From Acinetobacter tandoii DSM 14970 = CIP 107469 (GTDB lineage: Bacteria; Pseudomonadota; Gammaproteobacteria; Pseudomonadales; Moraxellaceae), in the NCBI RefSeq assembly GCF_000400735.1, contig NZ_KE007366.1, positions 186,001 to 250,000 of the forward strand: 64,000 nucleotides of DNA, read 5' to 3'. How positions within the stretch are numbered: the first letter of the stretch is position 1; every line of letters begins with the position of its first letter. Of the stretch, positions 17,337 through 26,689 are shown piece after piece. A model generated the notes under the pieces. That model ran no database searches, was not told the DNA's origin, and was given only the letters and a program-made list of their open reading frames with translations. The position numbers and the translations under genes are program-made.

Positions 17337-18743
17337 ATGCATGATGTAATTGTGATTGGTGGTGGGAATGCCGCACTGTGTGCCGCGCTCACGGCAAAAG
17401 AAAGTGGCGCGTCTGTGCTTGTCATAGAAGCAGCACCTAAAGAATGGCGTGGTGGTAACTCACAACACACTCGTAACCTCCGTTGCATGCATGATGCTCC
17501 TCAAGATGTATTGGTTGATGCCTACCCCGAAGAAGAATATTGGCAAGACCTACTTAAAGTCACTGCCGGAAAAACCAATGAGCACTTAGCTCGTCTGGTT
17601 ATTCGTAGCACGGCGACCTGTCGCGACTGGATGCGTAAACATGGCGTGAATTTTCAGCCACCACTATCGGGTGCTTTACACGTTGCACGTACCAATGCCT
17701 TTTTTATGGGTGGTGGTAAAGCCCTCATTAATGCGTATTACCGAAGTGCCCAAGAGCTTGGCATCGAGATTTTATACAACACAAAAATTAAAGATCTAAA
17801 GTTAAACCAAGGACATTTTGAAGCTGCAATTGCGGAAGATGGCCGTGTGTTTAAAGCGAAAAGCTGTGTATTGGCCGCAGGTGGTTTTGAGTCAAATCTG
17901 GAATGGTTAAGAGAAGCATGGGGACAAAATGAAAACGGCGAGTGGCCTGCCGATAATTTCATTATTCGCGGAACCCGCTTTAATCAAGGCAACTTACTCA
18001 AATTTATGATAGATCAAGGCGCCGATATTATTGGTGACCCATCACAATCGCACTGTGTCGCCGTAGATGCACGCGCACCGTTATATGACGGCGGCATCTG
18101 CACCCGTATTGACTGCGTTTCTTTGGGTATTGTGGTCAATAACAAAGCCGAACGTTTTTACGATGAGGGCGAAGACTTCTGGCCAAAACGTTATGCGATT
18201 TGGGGTCGCCTTGTTGCCAAACAACCTCAGCAAATTGCTTATTCCATTATCGACTCAAAAGCCATTGGTCGCTTTATGCCACCTGTGTTTGCGGGTGTGA
18301 AAGCAAATAGCATTCAAGAACTGGCCGAAAAAATCGGACTAGATGCAAAAACCTTATGTCACACCGTAGAAGAATTTAACCAAGCCTGTTTACAAGGCAC
18401 CTTTAACCACACGGTTTTAGATGACTGCAGCACCCAAAATATTGTTCCAAACAAAACCCATTGGGCCGTTCCTCTCGATCGCCCGCCGTTCTATGCCTAT
18501 GCGCTTAAACCCGGCATTACCTTTACCTATTTAGGCTTAAAAGTTGAAGACGATGCTGCTGTACGTTTTAACAATAAGCCAAGCCGCAACCTATTTGTCG
18601 CAGGTGAAATGATGGCAGGTAACGTACTCGGTCAAGGTTATACCGCAGGCGTTGGTATGTCGATTGGCACAACGTTTGGACGCATTGCCGGAAAAAATGC
18701 AGCCCACTATGCACTTTCACAAGGAGTTGAACATGAATGCTAG
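17337..18743 (+). CDS. tcuA: FAD-dependent tricarballylate dehydrogenase
   Basis: A 468-residue flavoprotein that oxidises tricarballylate to cis-aconitate. It starts with a dinucleotide-binding motif, [20 protein letters not shown], and continues with [23 protein letters not shown] in the middle and the C-terminal flavin loop [20 protein letters not shown]. This layout matches the fumarate reductase/succinate dehydrogenase flavoprotein superfamily and TcuA in particular. AGGGAG precedes the start. It overlaps tcuB by 11 bp, and the pair are translationally coupled. Confidence 0.9.
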   Translation: MHDVIVIGGGNAALCAALTAKESGASVLVIEAAPKEWRGGNSQHTRNLRCMHDAPQDVLVDAYPEEEYWQDLLKVTAGKTNEHLARLVIRSTATCRDWMRKHGVNFQPPLSGALHVARTNAFFMGGGKALINAYYRSAQELGIEILYNTKIKDLKLNQGHFEAAIAEDGRVFKAKSCVLAAGGFESNLEWLREAWGQNENGEWPADNFIIRGTRFNQGNLLKFMIDQGADIIGDPSQSHCVAVDARAPLYDGGICTRIDCVSLGIVVNNKAERFYDEGEDFWPKRYAIWGRLVAKQPQQIAYSIIDSKAIGRFMPPVFAGVKANSIQELAEKIGLDAKTLCHTVEEFNQACLQGTFNHTVLDDCSTQNIVPNKTHWAVPLDRPPFYAYALKPGITFTYLGLKVEDDAAVRFNNKPSRNLFVAGEMMAGNVLGQGYTAGVGMSIGTTFGRIAGKNAAHYALSQGVEHEC

Positions 18744-19866
18744 TACTAAAGCCCTAATTCCAGTTGTTCAGCTCTCTGACCATGAGCAGGAAGTTCAAAG
18801 AGCCCTACAAATTTGTAATGCTTGTCGCTACTGTGAGTCATTTTGTGCTGTATTTGCAGCGATGACCAAGCGTCTTGAGTTTAATCAAGCCGATATTCAT
18901 TACCTCGCAAACCTGTGCCATAACTGTGGTGCATGTTTACATGCTTGCCAATATGCCCCGCCGCATGAGTTTGGTGTAAACATTCCAAAAGCGATGGCGC
19001 AAGTACGCTTGGAAACTTACCAAGAGTTTGCTACCCCTCAACCGCTAGGCCGACTTTATAAGTCTGTTGGGATTCCATTCGTTTCGGCGTTATCAGTTAT
19101 TTTCTTTTTATGCATGTTAGCTGTGGTTTGGTACAAAGGCACCGACCTATTTGCAGGCTATCAAGGTAATTTCTATGCGATTTTCCCGCATAACTTTTTA
19201 GCTCTATTGTTTGGAGCGACCTTTACAGTTGCGATTGTTTTGCTCGGCATTGGGATTAGTAAATTTTGGAGACAGACGTCTAAAGTTATTCACGGCAAAG
19301 TTGAGAAACCCGACCTTATTCAAGCCTCTCAAAATGTGTTAACGCTTAAATATTTAGATGGTGGACATGGCAAAGGCTGTAATGAGCAAGATGACCGTTA
19401 CACCCAAATCCGCCGCGTGTTCCATCACCTGACTTTTTATGGCTTTATGCTCTGCTTTGCAGCCACAGGCGTAGCGACTTTATATCACTATTTCCTTAAC
19501 CTGCATGCGCCGTACCCTATCTTTAGCTTGCCTGTAATTTTAGGTACGTTGGGTGGGCTTGGCTTAGTGATTGGACCATCTGGCTTACTCTATTTAAATC
19601 TTAAACGCCATCCATTACATGGTGACCGTGAGCAAAAACCAGTAGATCGAGGCTTTATTTTCCTTTTAATTTTAGTCAGTGCTTCAGGCTTAGCTCTTAT
19701 GGCATTTCGCAATACACCTTACATGGCACTTTTACTGATTTTCCATTTAGCTACGGTCATGACATTCTTTATTACTATGCCATTTGGAAAGTTCGCACAC
19801 GGTTTTTACCGCAGTGCTTCTTTACTCAAATTTGCCATCGAAGAACGTATTTCTAAAAAGTCATAA
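18733..19866 (+). CDS. tcuB: Tricarballylate utilisation iron-sulfur membrane protein
   Basis: A 377-residue protein that reoxidises TcuA and passes electrons to the quinone pool. Two four-cysteine clusters are visible: C28-x2-C31-x2-C34-x3-C38 and C62-x2-C65-x2-C68-x3-C72, both fitting [4Fe-4S] centres. A membrane domain with about five or six hydrophobic segments follows, including conserved His residues suited to haem. The ATG at 18733 is chosen because AAGGAG lies just ahead, inside tcuA. A hairpin terminator follows the stop. Confidence 0.9.
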   Translation: MNASTKALIPVVQLSDHEQEVQRALQICNACRYCESFCAVFAAMTKRLEFNQADIHYLANLCHNCGACLHACQYAPPHEFGVNIPKAMAQVRLETYQEFATPQPLGRLYKSVGIPFVSALSVIFFLCMLAVVWYKGTDLFAGYQGNFYAIFPHNFLALLFGATFTVAIVLLGIGISKFWRQTSKVIHGKVEKPDLIQASQNVLTLKYLDGGHGKGCNEQDDRYTQIRRVFHHLTFYGFMLCFAATGVATLYHYFLNLHAPYPIFSLPVILGTLGGLGLVIGPSGLLYLNLKRHPLHGDREQKPVDRGFIFLLILVSASGLALMAFRNTPYMALLLIFHLATVMTFFITMPFGKFAHGFYRSASLLKFAIEERISKKS

Positions 19867-19875
19867 TTTCATTCA

Positions 19876-19909
19876 AAAGTATTCACTATCTTGGCGTAGT
19901 GAATACTTT
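19876..19909 (+). terminator. Terminator after tcuB
   Basis: A perfect 13-bp stem, AAAGTATTCACTA against TAGTGAATACTTT, with an 8-nt loop, followed by CATTATTTT. It closes the tcuAB transcript and lies ahead of the convergent HPP gene. Confidence 0.75.
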
Positions 19910-19943
19910 CATTATTTTAAGCTCAAAATACTTCATAGCTTGC

Positions 19944-20477
19944 CTATTTCTTACTATTTAAAATTCCCAAGCCATAGATTGGCCACTTGGTACTCGCTTT
20001 AATGTTATTAATCAGCATCGCTACCAAAACTAAAGACACTGCACCGACCAAAACAGGGAAAATTAGAAAACTCCACTGGTAATGTATGCTGCTCGCAGTA
20101 AGCAAAATAACCAACGGATTAGCCCCTGCAGGTGGATGAACGCATTTAAACACTTGCATGAGCGCAATTGCGCAGCCCACTGATAAAGCAATTGTAAAAA
20201 TAGAAACACCAACAAATTTTAGAAAAAACAAACCTACAAAAGCCGAAATAAGATGCCCAAATATAATATTTCTCGGCTGTGCCAAAGGCGACTGCGACAC
20301 GGTATAGAGCAATACACAGGTCGCGCCAAACGGCGCCATGATAAAGATATTATGAGTGAGCTTGCTCAACCACAGAAGTATAAAAATACTGACTGTCCCC
20401 CCAACAAGGCTTCTTAAAACATCAATTTTAGTGGGCGATCGAGCCAGTTTTTCTTTGCCATAAAAAATCGAGAACAT
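19944..20477 (-). CDS. HPP-family membrane protein
   Basis: A 177-residue integral membrane protein with four or five hydrophobic segments. It carries the family signature HPPAGANP within MQVFKCVHPPAGANPLVILL, plus MAPFGATCVLLYTVSQSPLAQPRN. Some HPP proteins are nitrite transporters in plastids and cyanobacteria, but bacterial roles are mostly unknown. The ATG complement at 20475-20477 is preferred over the TTG 15 bp upstream because GAGG lies 9 bases ahead of it. It is divergent from the TetR gene, and a perfect palindrome lies between them, so the TetR protein may control it. Confidence 0.8.
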   Translation of the reverse strand: MFSIFYGKEKLARSPTKIDVLRSLVGGTVSIFILLWLSKLTHNIFIMAPFGATCVLLYTVSQSPLAQPRNIIFGHLISAFVGLFFLKFVGVSIFTIALSVGCAIALMQVFKCVHPPAGANPLVILLTASSIHYQWSFLIFPVLVGAVSLVLVAMLINNIKASTKWPIYGLGILNSKK

Positions 20478-20532
20478 GGTTTTTTTCCTCAAACAAAAAT
20501 TTGCTTTTTAAAAAGCATATAGATAAAATTTC

Positions 20533-20556
20533 AAATAGTACAGATCTGTACTATTT
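20533..20556. promoter_or_regulatory. 24-bp perfect palindrome, likely TetR operator
   Basis: AAATAGTACAGA is followed directly by its exact reverse complement TCTGTACTATTT. It lies 20 bp before the TetR start codon and 56 bp before the divergent HPP gene start. Size and symmetry fit a TetR-family dimer site. Autoregulation and control of the divergent gene are inferred. Confidence 0.75.
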
Positions 20557-20575
20557 TATTTTTTGGAAAAGTTTT

Positions 20576-21124
20576 ATGTCAAAATCTGCCTTAAAAATAT
20601 TAGATACAGCCGAGAAGTTATTTAATGAAAATAGTTTTGTCGGGGTTGGCGTTGACTTGATTCGCGATGAATCTGGTTGCTCTAAAACCACTATGTACAC
20701 GTACTATAAAAATAAAAATCAACTAGTTAAGTCTGTACTCGTTGCACGTGATGAACGGTTTAAGCAAAGCCTTTTGGGCTATGTGGGAGATGCAACAGGG
20801 TTGGAAGCCATCAATAAAATTCTGGATTGGCACACCAATTGGTTTAGACAAGATTTTTTTAAAGGCTGTTTATTTGTAAGAGCAGTCGCTGAATCTAACC
20901 AAGATGATCAAGACATTATTTCTATTTCTAAAGCTCATAAACAATGGATTAAAGTATTGATTGCGGAAAACTGCAATATACCGAATGGTGAAGCTTTATC
21001 TGAGCTGATCTATACGGTGATTGAAGGCTTAATTAGCCGCTTTTTAGTCGATGGTTTCGATGAAATACTTGCGATAAACATGAAAAATTCTATTAATCAA
21101 TTATTTAATATTCATCAACATTAG
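20576..21124 (+). CDS. TetR-family transcriptional regulator
   Basis: A 182-residue TetR repressor. The N-terminal helix-turn-helix spans ALKILDTAEKLFNENSFVGV through GCSKTTMYTYYKNKNQLVKS (about residues 5-50). The C-terminal ligand domain contains the segment WFRQDFFKGCLFVRAVAES, typical of the AefR/YxaF-like subgroup with a Cys in GC. The ATG at 20576 is preceded by GGAAAAG. An upstream extension would run through the operator palindrome and is not credible. It lies 14 bp ahead of the VOC-type gene, with which it is probably co-transcribed. Confidence 0.88.
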   Translation: MSKSALKILDTAEKLFNENSFVGVGVDLIRDESGCSKTTMYTYYKNKNQLVKSVLVARDERFKQSLLGYVGDATGLEAINKILDWHTNWFRQDFFKGCLFVRAVAESNQDDQDIISISKAHKQWIKVLIAENCNIPNGEALSELIYTVIEGLISRFLVDGFDEILAINMKNSINQLFNIHQH

Positions 21125-21138
21125 CATGAGAACTTAAA

Positions 21139-21798
21139 ATGGAAGTGGACCATATTTTTATTTGTGTACAATCAGGCGCTCCCGAAGCTGAAACTTTAAA
21201 AAAATTCGGTCTAACAGAAGGTTCATCCAATAAGCACCCAGGTCAAGGTACCGAAAACAGACGCTTTTTCTTTAAAAATAGCTTTATCGAATTAATCTTT
21301 TTAAATAACCCAGAAGAAGCCTCAAGTGATCTCACAAAACCGACTCTGCTTTTTGAACGACTCAGTGCTCAAAATAATATTGCGTCCCCTTTTGGTATTT
21401 GTTTTCGCCCTAAAAATAAAGATGATAACGGTGCAAAATTTCCTAATTGGGTTTACAAGCCAAGCTATTTACCAGCCAGCTTAGAAGTAAATGTTGCCAA
21501 AGATTCTGTGGTATCTGAACCGATGTGGTTCTTCCTTTCATTTGCTTCACGACCAGACCTTGCTGCAAAAGAAAAACAACAACCACTTGTTCATAGCAAA
21601 GATTTATCAGAAATCACTGCGATTAAAGTTTCTATTCCAAACCTTGAAAAGCACCCTACTTCATTGCTGTTCAATTCGCTTGATGATTTTGAAGTGACTA
21701 ATGGATCGGAGCATTTAATGGAAATTAGTTTTGATCATGAACATCAAGGAATAATTCATGATTTCAGACCAGAGCTGCCGCTTATTTTTAAATATTAA
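21139..21798 (+). CDS. VOC-superfamily (glyoxalase-like domain) protein
   Basis: A 219-residue protein with a vicinal-oxygen-chelate-type beginning, MEVDHIFICVQSGAPEAETL. A second half with an ISFDHE stretch near the C-terminus could complete a metal site with the early His5. It resembles the Glyoxalase-like family (PF13468 type), whose members are mostly uncharacterised. It follows the TetR gene closely, so a role in handling the compound sensed by that regulator is plausible. A strong terminator follows. Confidence 0.7.
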   Translation: MEVDHIFICVQSGAPEAETLKKFGLTEGSSNKHPGQGTENRRFFFKNSFIELIFLNNPEEASSDLTKPTLLFERLSAQNNIASPFGICFRPKNKDDNGAKFPNWVYKPSYLPASLEVNVAKDSVVSEPMWFFLSFASRPDLAAKEKQQPLVHSKDLSEITAIKVSIPNLEKHPTSLLFNSLDDFEVTNGSEHLMEISFDHEHQGIIHDFRPELPLIFKY

Positions 21799-21817
21799 AA
21801 ACGCTTAGTTTCTAATA

Positions 21818-21850
21818 AAAAACTGTGATTTATTGCAAATCACAGTTTTT
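21818..21850 (+). terminator. Terminator after the VOC-type gene
   Basis: A 14-bp perfect stem, AAAAACTGTGATTT against AAATCACAGTTTTT, with a 5-nt loop and a T-rich 3' side. It may act in both directions and also close the minus-strand remnant at 21885. Confidence 0.85.
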
Positions 21851-21884
21851 ATTTAAATTGAATCACATTAAAAACGACAATAGC

Positions 21885-22199
21885 TTAAGCAATTTTTCCA
21901 TCAATAATGCCTTTCTCTTTTAACTTAGCCAGTTCTTCTACTGTTTTAAATCTCGATAAGATTTGAGCCGTATGTTCACCTAGCTCTGGCGGTGCATGAT
22001 GATATTCAACTGGAGTATCAGACAACTTGATGGGTGAGCCAATCGTTTGGAATTTTTCATTTAAACGATGAGGAATATTCACCACCAAGTTGCGATGTAC
22101 GATTTGTGGTCTGACAGGAGAATGGATTTTCCTGTGATAGTTTAATATTTTATTGAGGTTGCCCAATTCAATTTGGGCTATTACCAGCCTTTTTTCCAT
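21885..22199 (-). pseudogene. C-terminal remnant of a family III CoA-transferase (CaiB/BaiF)
   Basis: The 104-codon frame ends with NLVVNIPHRLNEKFQTIGSP, KLSDTPVEYHHAPPELGEHT and AQILSRFKTVEELAKLKEKG. This is the C-terminal end of CaiB/BaiF-type CoA-transferases (usually about 380-410 residues). The N-terminal three quarters, with the CoA site and catalytic Asp, are missing. The first roughly 25 residues do not look like the family. No partner acyl-CoA dehydrogenase lies nearby. It is probably a deletion relic. Confidence 0.75.
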
Positions 22200-22367
22200 T
22201 TAATGATTCATTCATAAGCTCTTTTTTATCTATTTAAAACATCTTTCCGAAGCCGTAAGTTTAGGATGATTCATATTTTTATACTTATTTCCTAAATCAT
22301 CCTGTTTTTGCTTTTCACATCCAAAATTTGATGAGGGGTAGATTGAGAGGTAAAACCACAGACAAAA

Positions 22368-22399
22368 AAATAAGCCCTTGTAATTACAAGGGCTTATTT
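22368..22399 (-). terminator. Terminator of tRNA-Ser
   Basis: A perfect 32-bp palindrome with arms AAATAAGCCCTTGTAA and TTACAAGGGCTTATTT, followed on the minus strand by a run of T. It sits eight bases past the tRNA-Ser 3' end. Confidence 0.9.
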
Positions 22400-22406
22400 A
22401 GATATT

Positions 22407-22496
22407 TGGCGGAAGCGGTGAGATTCGAACTCACGGAGGACTCACACCCTCGTCGGTTTTCAAGACCGGTGCATTAAACCGCTCTGCCACGCTTCC
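22407..22496 (-). tRNA. tRNA-Ser (TGA anticodon)
   Basis: A 90-nt class II tRNA on the minus strand that begins GGAAGCG and ends in an encoded CCA. The anticodon loop reads CTTGAAA, giving the TGA anticodon for UCA/UCG codons. The T arm has GTTCGAATC. The long variable arm fits serine. The terminator follows immediately. Confidence 0.96.
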
Positions 22497-22583
22497 ATGT
22501 GCGCAAGAATACTAAGCTTTTTCATTTTAGACAAGTAAAAAATAGCGTTAAAGCATTCAAGTGCATATTGTTTCATCAATTCC

Positions 22584-24617
22584 TTAAAGTTTGGCTGCAA
22601 TTTCAGCACCATCGCGGATTGCGCGCTTTGCATCAAGCTCTGCTGCAAGTTTTGCACCACCAATAATATGATAATTGGCTAAAGTAACTTGCCCTTCATT
22701 TGGCATTAAATCTTTTACAGATTCTTGCCCTGCACACACCACGATGGTATCGACTCGAAGCAACTGATCCTGACCATTCGTTTCAACCCACAAGCCTTCA
22801 TTAGTTACCGCTTTATATTGCACACCACGTAACATGCGTACCGCATGCTTTTTTAATTGGGCTCGATGGACCCAACCCGAAGTCTTACCCAATCCAATGC
22901 CTAACGGCGTGGTTTTACGTTGTAATAAATAAATTTCACGGACAGGCGCTTCAACTTCTGCGCGCTGTAAGCCACCTTCTGTCATATAGTGCGCTTCAGC
23001 ATCGACGCCCCACTCTCGCTTCCACTCTGCCAAAGGTTGTGGCTGCGGTTGGTGTGGAGGTTTTAATAAAAACTCAGACACATCAAAACCAATTCCCCCA
23101 GCGCCAATCACGGCAACACGGTGACCGACTGCTGCTCCACGCAATACTTCAGCATAAGAAAGTATATTCGGTGCATCACCACCTTTAATCTTTAAGGCTC
23201 GTGGCACGACTCCCGTAGCCACAATAATCTCATCAAAACCTTCACGCTCTAATTGCTCTCGGTTTACTTTGGTATTTAAGCGTAGCTCAACCCCTGTTTT
23301 TTCGATTTGTACTTTAAAGTAACGAATGGTCTCGTGAAATTCTTCTTTACCTGGAATGACTTTGGCTAAATTAAATTGCCCACCCACTTCATGACTGGCT
23401 TCAAACAATGTCACTTGATGTCCACGTTCTGCCGCAACTGTCGCTGCCGACATGCCTGCCACACCGCCCCCGACCACAGCAACCCGTTTTGGTTTTGCAG
23501 TTTTGACATAAACCAATTCAGTTTCAAATGCTGCACGTGGGTTGACCAAACAGGTTGCACGTTGGTTTTTAAAAGTATGATCTAAACACGCCTGATTGCA
23601 GGCAATACAGGTATTAATCTCATCTACCCGATTAGTCGCAGTTTTATTGACCCAATAAGGATCTGCCAAGAATGGACGCGCCATCTGTACCATATCAGCT
23701 TTGCCTTGTGCCAATATTTCTTCTGCTGTGTCTGGCATGTTAATTCGGTTTGAGGCAATCACAGGCACTGTCACATGCTTTTTCACTTCTGCAGTATAGT
23801 CAGCAAAAGCCGCACGTGGCACCGAAGTCACAATAGTTGGAATGCGTGCTTCGTGCCAGCCAATACCTGTATTCAATAACGTAATGCCTGCTTTTTCTAA
23901 GGCCTGTGCAACGGCAATCACCTCTTGCATGGTGTTACCATCATGGACCAAATCCAACATGGATAAACGGAAACAGATAATAAATTTTTCACCGACCTTT
24001 TGACGGATTGCACGAACAATTTCAACCGCAAAACGCATCCGATTATCAATCGAACCACCCCAACGATCTTGTCGTTGATTAACATGGCGACTCAAAAATT
24101 GATTCAGCAAATAGCCTTCAGAACCCATAATTTCCACACCATCATAACCTGCCAATTTTGCAAGATGTGATGTTTCGGCATAATCTCGAATAGTCGCCAA
24201 AATCTGCTTTTCGCTCATTTGACGTGGTTTGAATGGTGAAATTGGTGATTTGATAGGGCTGGCAGACACCACGAAAGGTTGATAACCATAACGCCCTGAA
24301 TGCAAAATCTGCATCAAAATTTTTGCGCCATGCTTATGCACAGCATGTGTCACCAAACGATGTGGTGCAATATCCCCCATGGTATTCATGGTACCACCTG
24401 CTGGAAGTAGCCAACCTTGACGGTTCGGTGAGATTCCGCCCGTGATGATTAGCCCGACGCCCCCTTTCGCACGCTCGCCAAAATAGGCTGCCAATTTAGG
24501 ATAATTATAAAAACGGTCTTCTAAACCTGTATGCATAGAACCCATCACCATGCGATTTTTGATGGTGGTAAACCCCAAATGAAGAGGTTTCAAAATATTT
24601 GCATAGGGCGTTGTCAT
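22584..24617 (-). CDS. fadH: NADPH-dependent 2,4-dienoyl-CoA reductase
   Basis: A 677-residue enzyme needed to degrade polyunsaturated fatty acids with even-numbered double bonds. The N-terminal half is an FMN-binding old-yellow-enzyme barrel (LHLGFTTIKNRMVMGSMHTG, AGYDGVEIMGSEGYLLNQFL). The iron-sulfur ligands follow in CIACNQACLDHTFKNQRATC. The C-terminal half has an FAD motif, VAVVGGGVAGMSAATVAAE, and an NADPH motif, VAVIGAGGIGFDVSEF. Length and order match E. coli FadH (672). It is probably a single-gene transcript, because a terminator lies upstream after dld and tRNA-Ser lies downstream. Confidence 0.96.
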   Translation of the reverse strand: MTTPYANILKPLHLGFTTIKNRMVMGSMHTGLEDRFYNYPKLAAYFGERAKGGVGLIITGGISPNRQGWLLPAGGTMNTMGDIAPHRLVTHAVHKHGAKILMQILHSGRYGYQPFVVSASPIKSPISPFKPRQMSEKQILATIRDYAETSHLAKLAGYDGVEIMGSEGYLLNQFLSRHVNQRQDRWGGSIDNRMRFAVEIVRAIRQKVGEKFIICFRLSMLDLVHDGNTMQEVIAVAQALEKAGITLLNTGIGWHEARIPTIVTSVPRAAFADYTAEVKKHVTVPVIASNRINMPDTAEEILAQGKADMVQMARPFLADPYWVNKTATNRVDEINTCIACNQACLDHTFKNQRATCLVNPRAAFETELVYVKTAKPKRVAVVGGGVAGMSAATVAAERGHQVTLFEASHEVGGQFNLAKVIPGKEEFHETIRYFKVQIEKTGVELRLNTKVNREQLEREGFDEIIVATGVVPRALKIKGGDAPNILSYAEVLRGAAVGHRVAVIGAGGIGFDVSEFLLKPPHQPQPQPLAEWKREWGVDAEAHYMTEGGLQRAEVEAPVREIYLLQRKTTPLGIGLGKTSGWVHRAQLKKHAVRMLRGVQYKAVTNEGLWVETNGQDQLLRVDTIVVCAGQESVKDLMPNEGQVTLANYHIIGGAKLAAELDAKRAIRDGAEIAAKL

Positions 24618-24733
24618 GGCGAATCCTTATAATTTATTAGCTGTGCAACTTGTTGCATAATACTTTAACGTGAATTTTTATTTTGTTTATGACTTTATCA
24701 GACTGATTCTTTAAATAATCAGTCAATACAAAA

Positions 24734-24774
24734 AAAAGTGTAGCCCTATTCTATTTCTAGTGGGCTACACTTTT
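24734..24774. terminator. Terminator after dld
   Basis: A 13-bp stem, AAAAGTGTAGCCC against GGGCTACACTTTT, with a 15-nt loop and T-rich flanks on both sides. It lies 27 bp past the dld stop and separates the lactate operon from fadH. Confidence 0.8.
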
Positions 24775-24801
24775 ATTATCTAGCAATACAGTGCTGAAGG
24801 T

Positions 24802-26499
24802 TTACTTCCAGTATTTTAACTTCGACGTCTGGCCAATCCCCACATTAAAACTATTGGTTGGGTCGAGTTTTTGGTAGTGCTGTTTTAACGCAGGCTTCGC
24901 CACATATAAATGACCAACATTGTGCTCCGCAGGATATTCAGCACCACGATCATCCAGCAAATGCCACATTTGATGCTCCATCGCCAAAGGATCAACGCCT
25001 TTTTTGACGATGTAGTCTTGATGGAATACATGGCATAAGAAATGACCGTAATACAGTTTATGTATGATCAGCTCATCCATATCTTTCGGCAAAGTTTCTA
25101 CCCACTCGCGGTCATTACGGCGCAAAGCTATGTCAAGTGCCACAATATCTTCCACTTCACTCCGATGGGTATCTCGGTAGCGAATAGCTGCGCCTGCGAC
25201 CGCAAAACGATGTAAAAAAGCTTTGCGTCCCTCTTCCTCTGTACAATGGAAAAAATTGCCTGTCGTACGCTGAGCGAAATAGTCACTCAGGAATTGCTGT
25301 ACTAGCTCTACATCCTGATTTTCAATACGTAAAATCAAATGATGTTCATACTGATCACGGAATTGGTTCATGCGTTCAGGCAAATGATTCGGCATAAACT
25401 TGGTAATCAATTGCAGAACTTTATCTGACAACCCTTTCATGCCAACTTTTTCTAAGTAACCATCAACTTTGTCTTTCATGGCAAAAGCAGCAGGCACTTT
25501 GGCAGTACCGAATTTTTCAATAAAGACAAAGGTATCTTTACCGTATTCTGCGCCAATGTCATAGGCCACGCGGTGAATGTATTCACCTGCAATGGGTAAG
25601 CGCGGTAAATCAGTTAATAGAAAACGACGAATCTCAGTTAAGTCATCCTGTGAGTTGGTTCCCACATAAAACACCTGACTCGGAATCTTCTCAAAAGTAT
25701 CTAGTCGAACCGCAAATACGCAGATTTTACCTGCTGAACCTGATGCTTCAAATAAGCGTGATGGATCGGCATTGAATCGTGCAGGAGTTGCCTCATTCAC
25801 CTGTTTCACGTCATGTGCATAACGCTGGTCAGATGCACAACAACTTGGATTATGCTGTACATCCGCAGTTTGGTATTGCTGATTTTGCAAACGTGAAAGA
25901 ATTTCTTCTGGTGTATGTCCTAAGTCCACACCCAAATGGTTAATCAGCTCCAGTTGACCCGATTCATTAACTCGTGCATACAGCGCCAACTCAGTATATG
26001 CTGGACCACGACGTACCAACGCACCACCTGAGTTGTTGCATACCCCACCTAAAACTGATGCACCAATACACGAAGAACCAATCACTGAATGCGGTTCACG
26101 ATTAAAGGGCGCCAGTTCTTTTTCTAAACGGTCTAATGTTGCTCCAGGAAGGCAAATTACCTGCTGCCCATCACGGATGATTTGAATACCTGCCAAACGT
26201 CGCGTGCTCATCAGTACCACAGGTCGGTCATAATCATCACCAAAAGGCGTTGAGCCACCGGTCAATCCAGTATTAGCCGCTTGCATAATCACAATACAGT
26301 CTGCATCCACAGCCGCTTGCAACACTTGCCATTGTTCCAATAAAGTTCCCGGAACGACAACTGCAAGCACTTGACCTGCACCATAGCGGCGTCCTTGGCG
26401 GTACAAGCGCGTTTCACTTTCTTGCGTCAGAACATGTTGCTTTCCAACAATGTCGATGAGTTTTTGAATCGTTTGCTGTGAATCTGAATGGGGTTGCAT
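24802..26499 (-). CDS. dld: Quinone-dependent D-lactate dehydrogenase
   Basis: A 565-residue FAD enzyme that oxidises D-lactate to pyruvate at the membrane. The FAD-binding (PCMH) part shows NTGLTGGSTPFGDDYDRPVV and SSCIGASVLGGVCNNSGGAL. The C-terminal membrane-binding domain ends with AEYPAEHNVGHLYVAKPALK and a DPTNSFNVGIG motif. The start at the ATG complement 26497-26499 is chosen because GAGAGG precedes it and MQPHSDSQQ fits the family. The upstream open extension translates a palindromic repeat and is not real. It is last in the lld operon, 190 bp from lldD. Confidence 0.95.
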   Translation of the reverse strand: MQPHSDSQQTIQKLIDIVGKQHVLTQESETRLYRQGRRYGAGQVLAVVVPGTLLEQWQVLQAAVDADCIVIMQAANTGLTGGSTPFGDDYDRPVVLMSTRRLAGIQIIRDGQQVICLPGATLDRLEKELAPFNREPHSVIGSSCIGASVLGGVCNNSGGALVRRGPAYTELALYARVNESGQLELINHLGVDLGHTPEEILSRLQNQQYQTADVQHNPSCCASDQRYAHDVKQVNEATPARFNADPSRLFEASGSAGKICVFAVRLDTFEKIPSQVFYVGTNSQDDLTEIRRFLLTDLPRLPIAGEYIHRVAYDIGAEYGKDTFVFIEKFGTAKVPAAFAMKDKVDGYLEKVGMKGLSDKVLQLITKFMPNHLPERMNQFRDQYEHHLILRIENQDVELVQQFLSDYFAQRTTGNFFHCTEEEGRKAFLHRFAVAGAAIRYRDTHRSEVEDIVALDIALRRNDREWVETLPKDMDELIIHKLYYGHFLCHVFHQDYIVKKGVDPLAMEHQMWHLLDDRGAEYPAEHNVGHLYVAKPALKQHYQKLDPTNSFNVGIGQTSKLKYWK

Positions 26500-26558
26500 A
26501 AGGAATGTTCCTCTCCCAAATTTGAATATGGAATCGTATATATTGAAATTTTTGGATA

Positions 26559-26654
26559 CTTGCCCCCTTTTCCAAAGAGGCAAGCAATTTAAAGCGACAA
26601 GCTCAAATCAAAAATAGTCAGGCCCTCCCTTTTTAAAGGGAGGTTGGGAAGGAT
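26559..26654. repeat. Palindromic repeat pair between lldD and dld (pair 3)
   Basis: Unit F (26620-26654) has the core CCTCCCTTTTTAAAGGGAGG followed by TTGGGAAGGAT and is clearly related to unit B at 4778. Unit E (26559-26584) is a weaker hairpin, CTTGCC with a CCCTTTTCCAAAG interior and GGCAAG, and may be a diverged partner. The pair occupies the only long gap in the lactate operon and may affect dld expression by ending or stabilising the transcript. Confidence 0.6.
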
Positions 26655-26689
26655 GTCATCTTACTTAATGAATTATTTTAAGAATAAAA

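Noticed and set aside
22263..22303. Inverted repeat AGGATGATT / AATCATCCT
   Set aside because: The loop is about 23 nt and no gene ends there, so it is too weak to call a terminator or a site.
26500..26583. N-terminal extension of dld (28 codons beginning MPLWKRGQ)
   Set aside because: It reads through repeat unit E and lies upstream of a good ribosome binding site and a conserved start.
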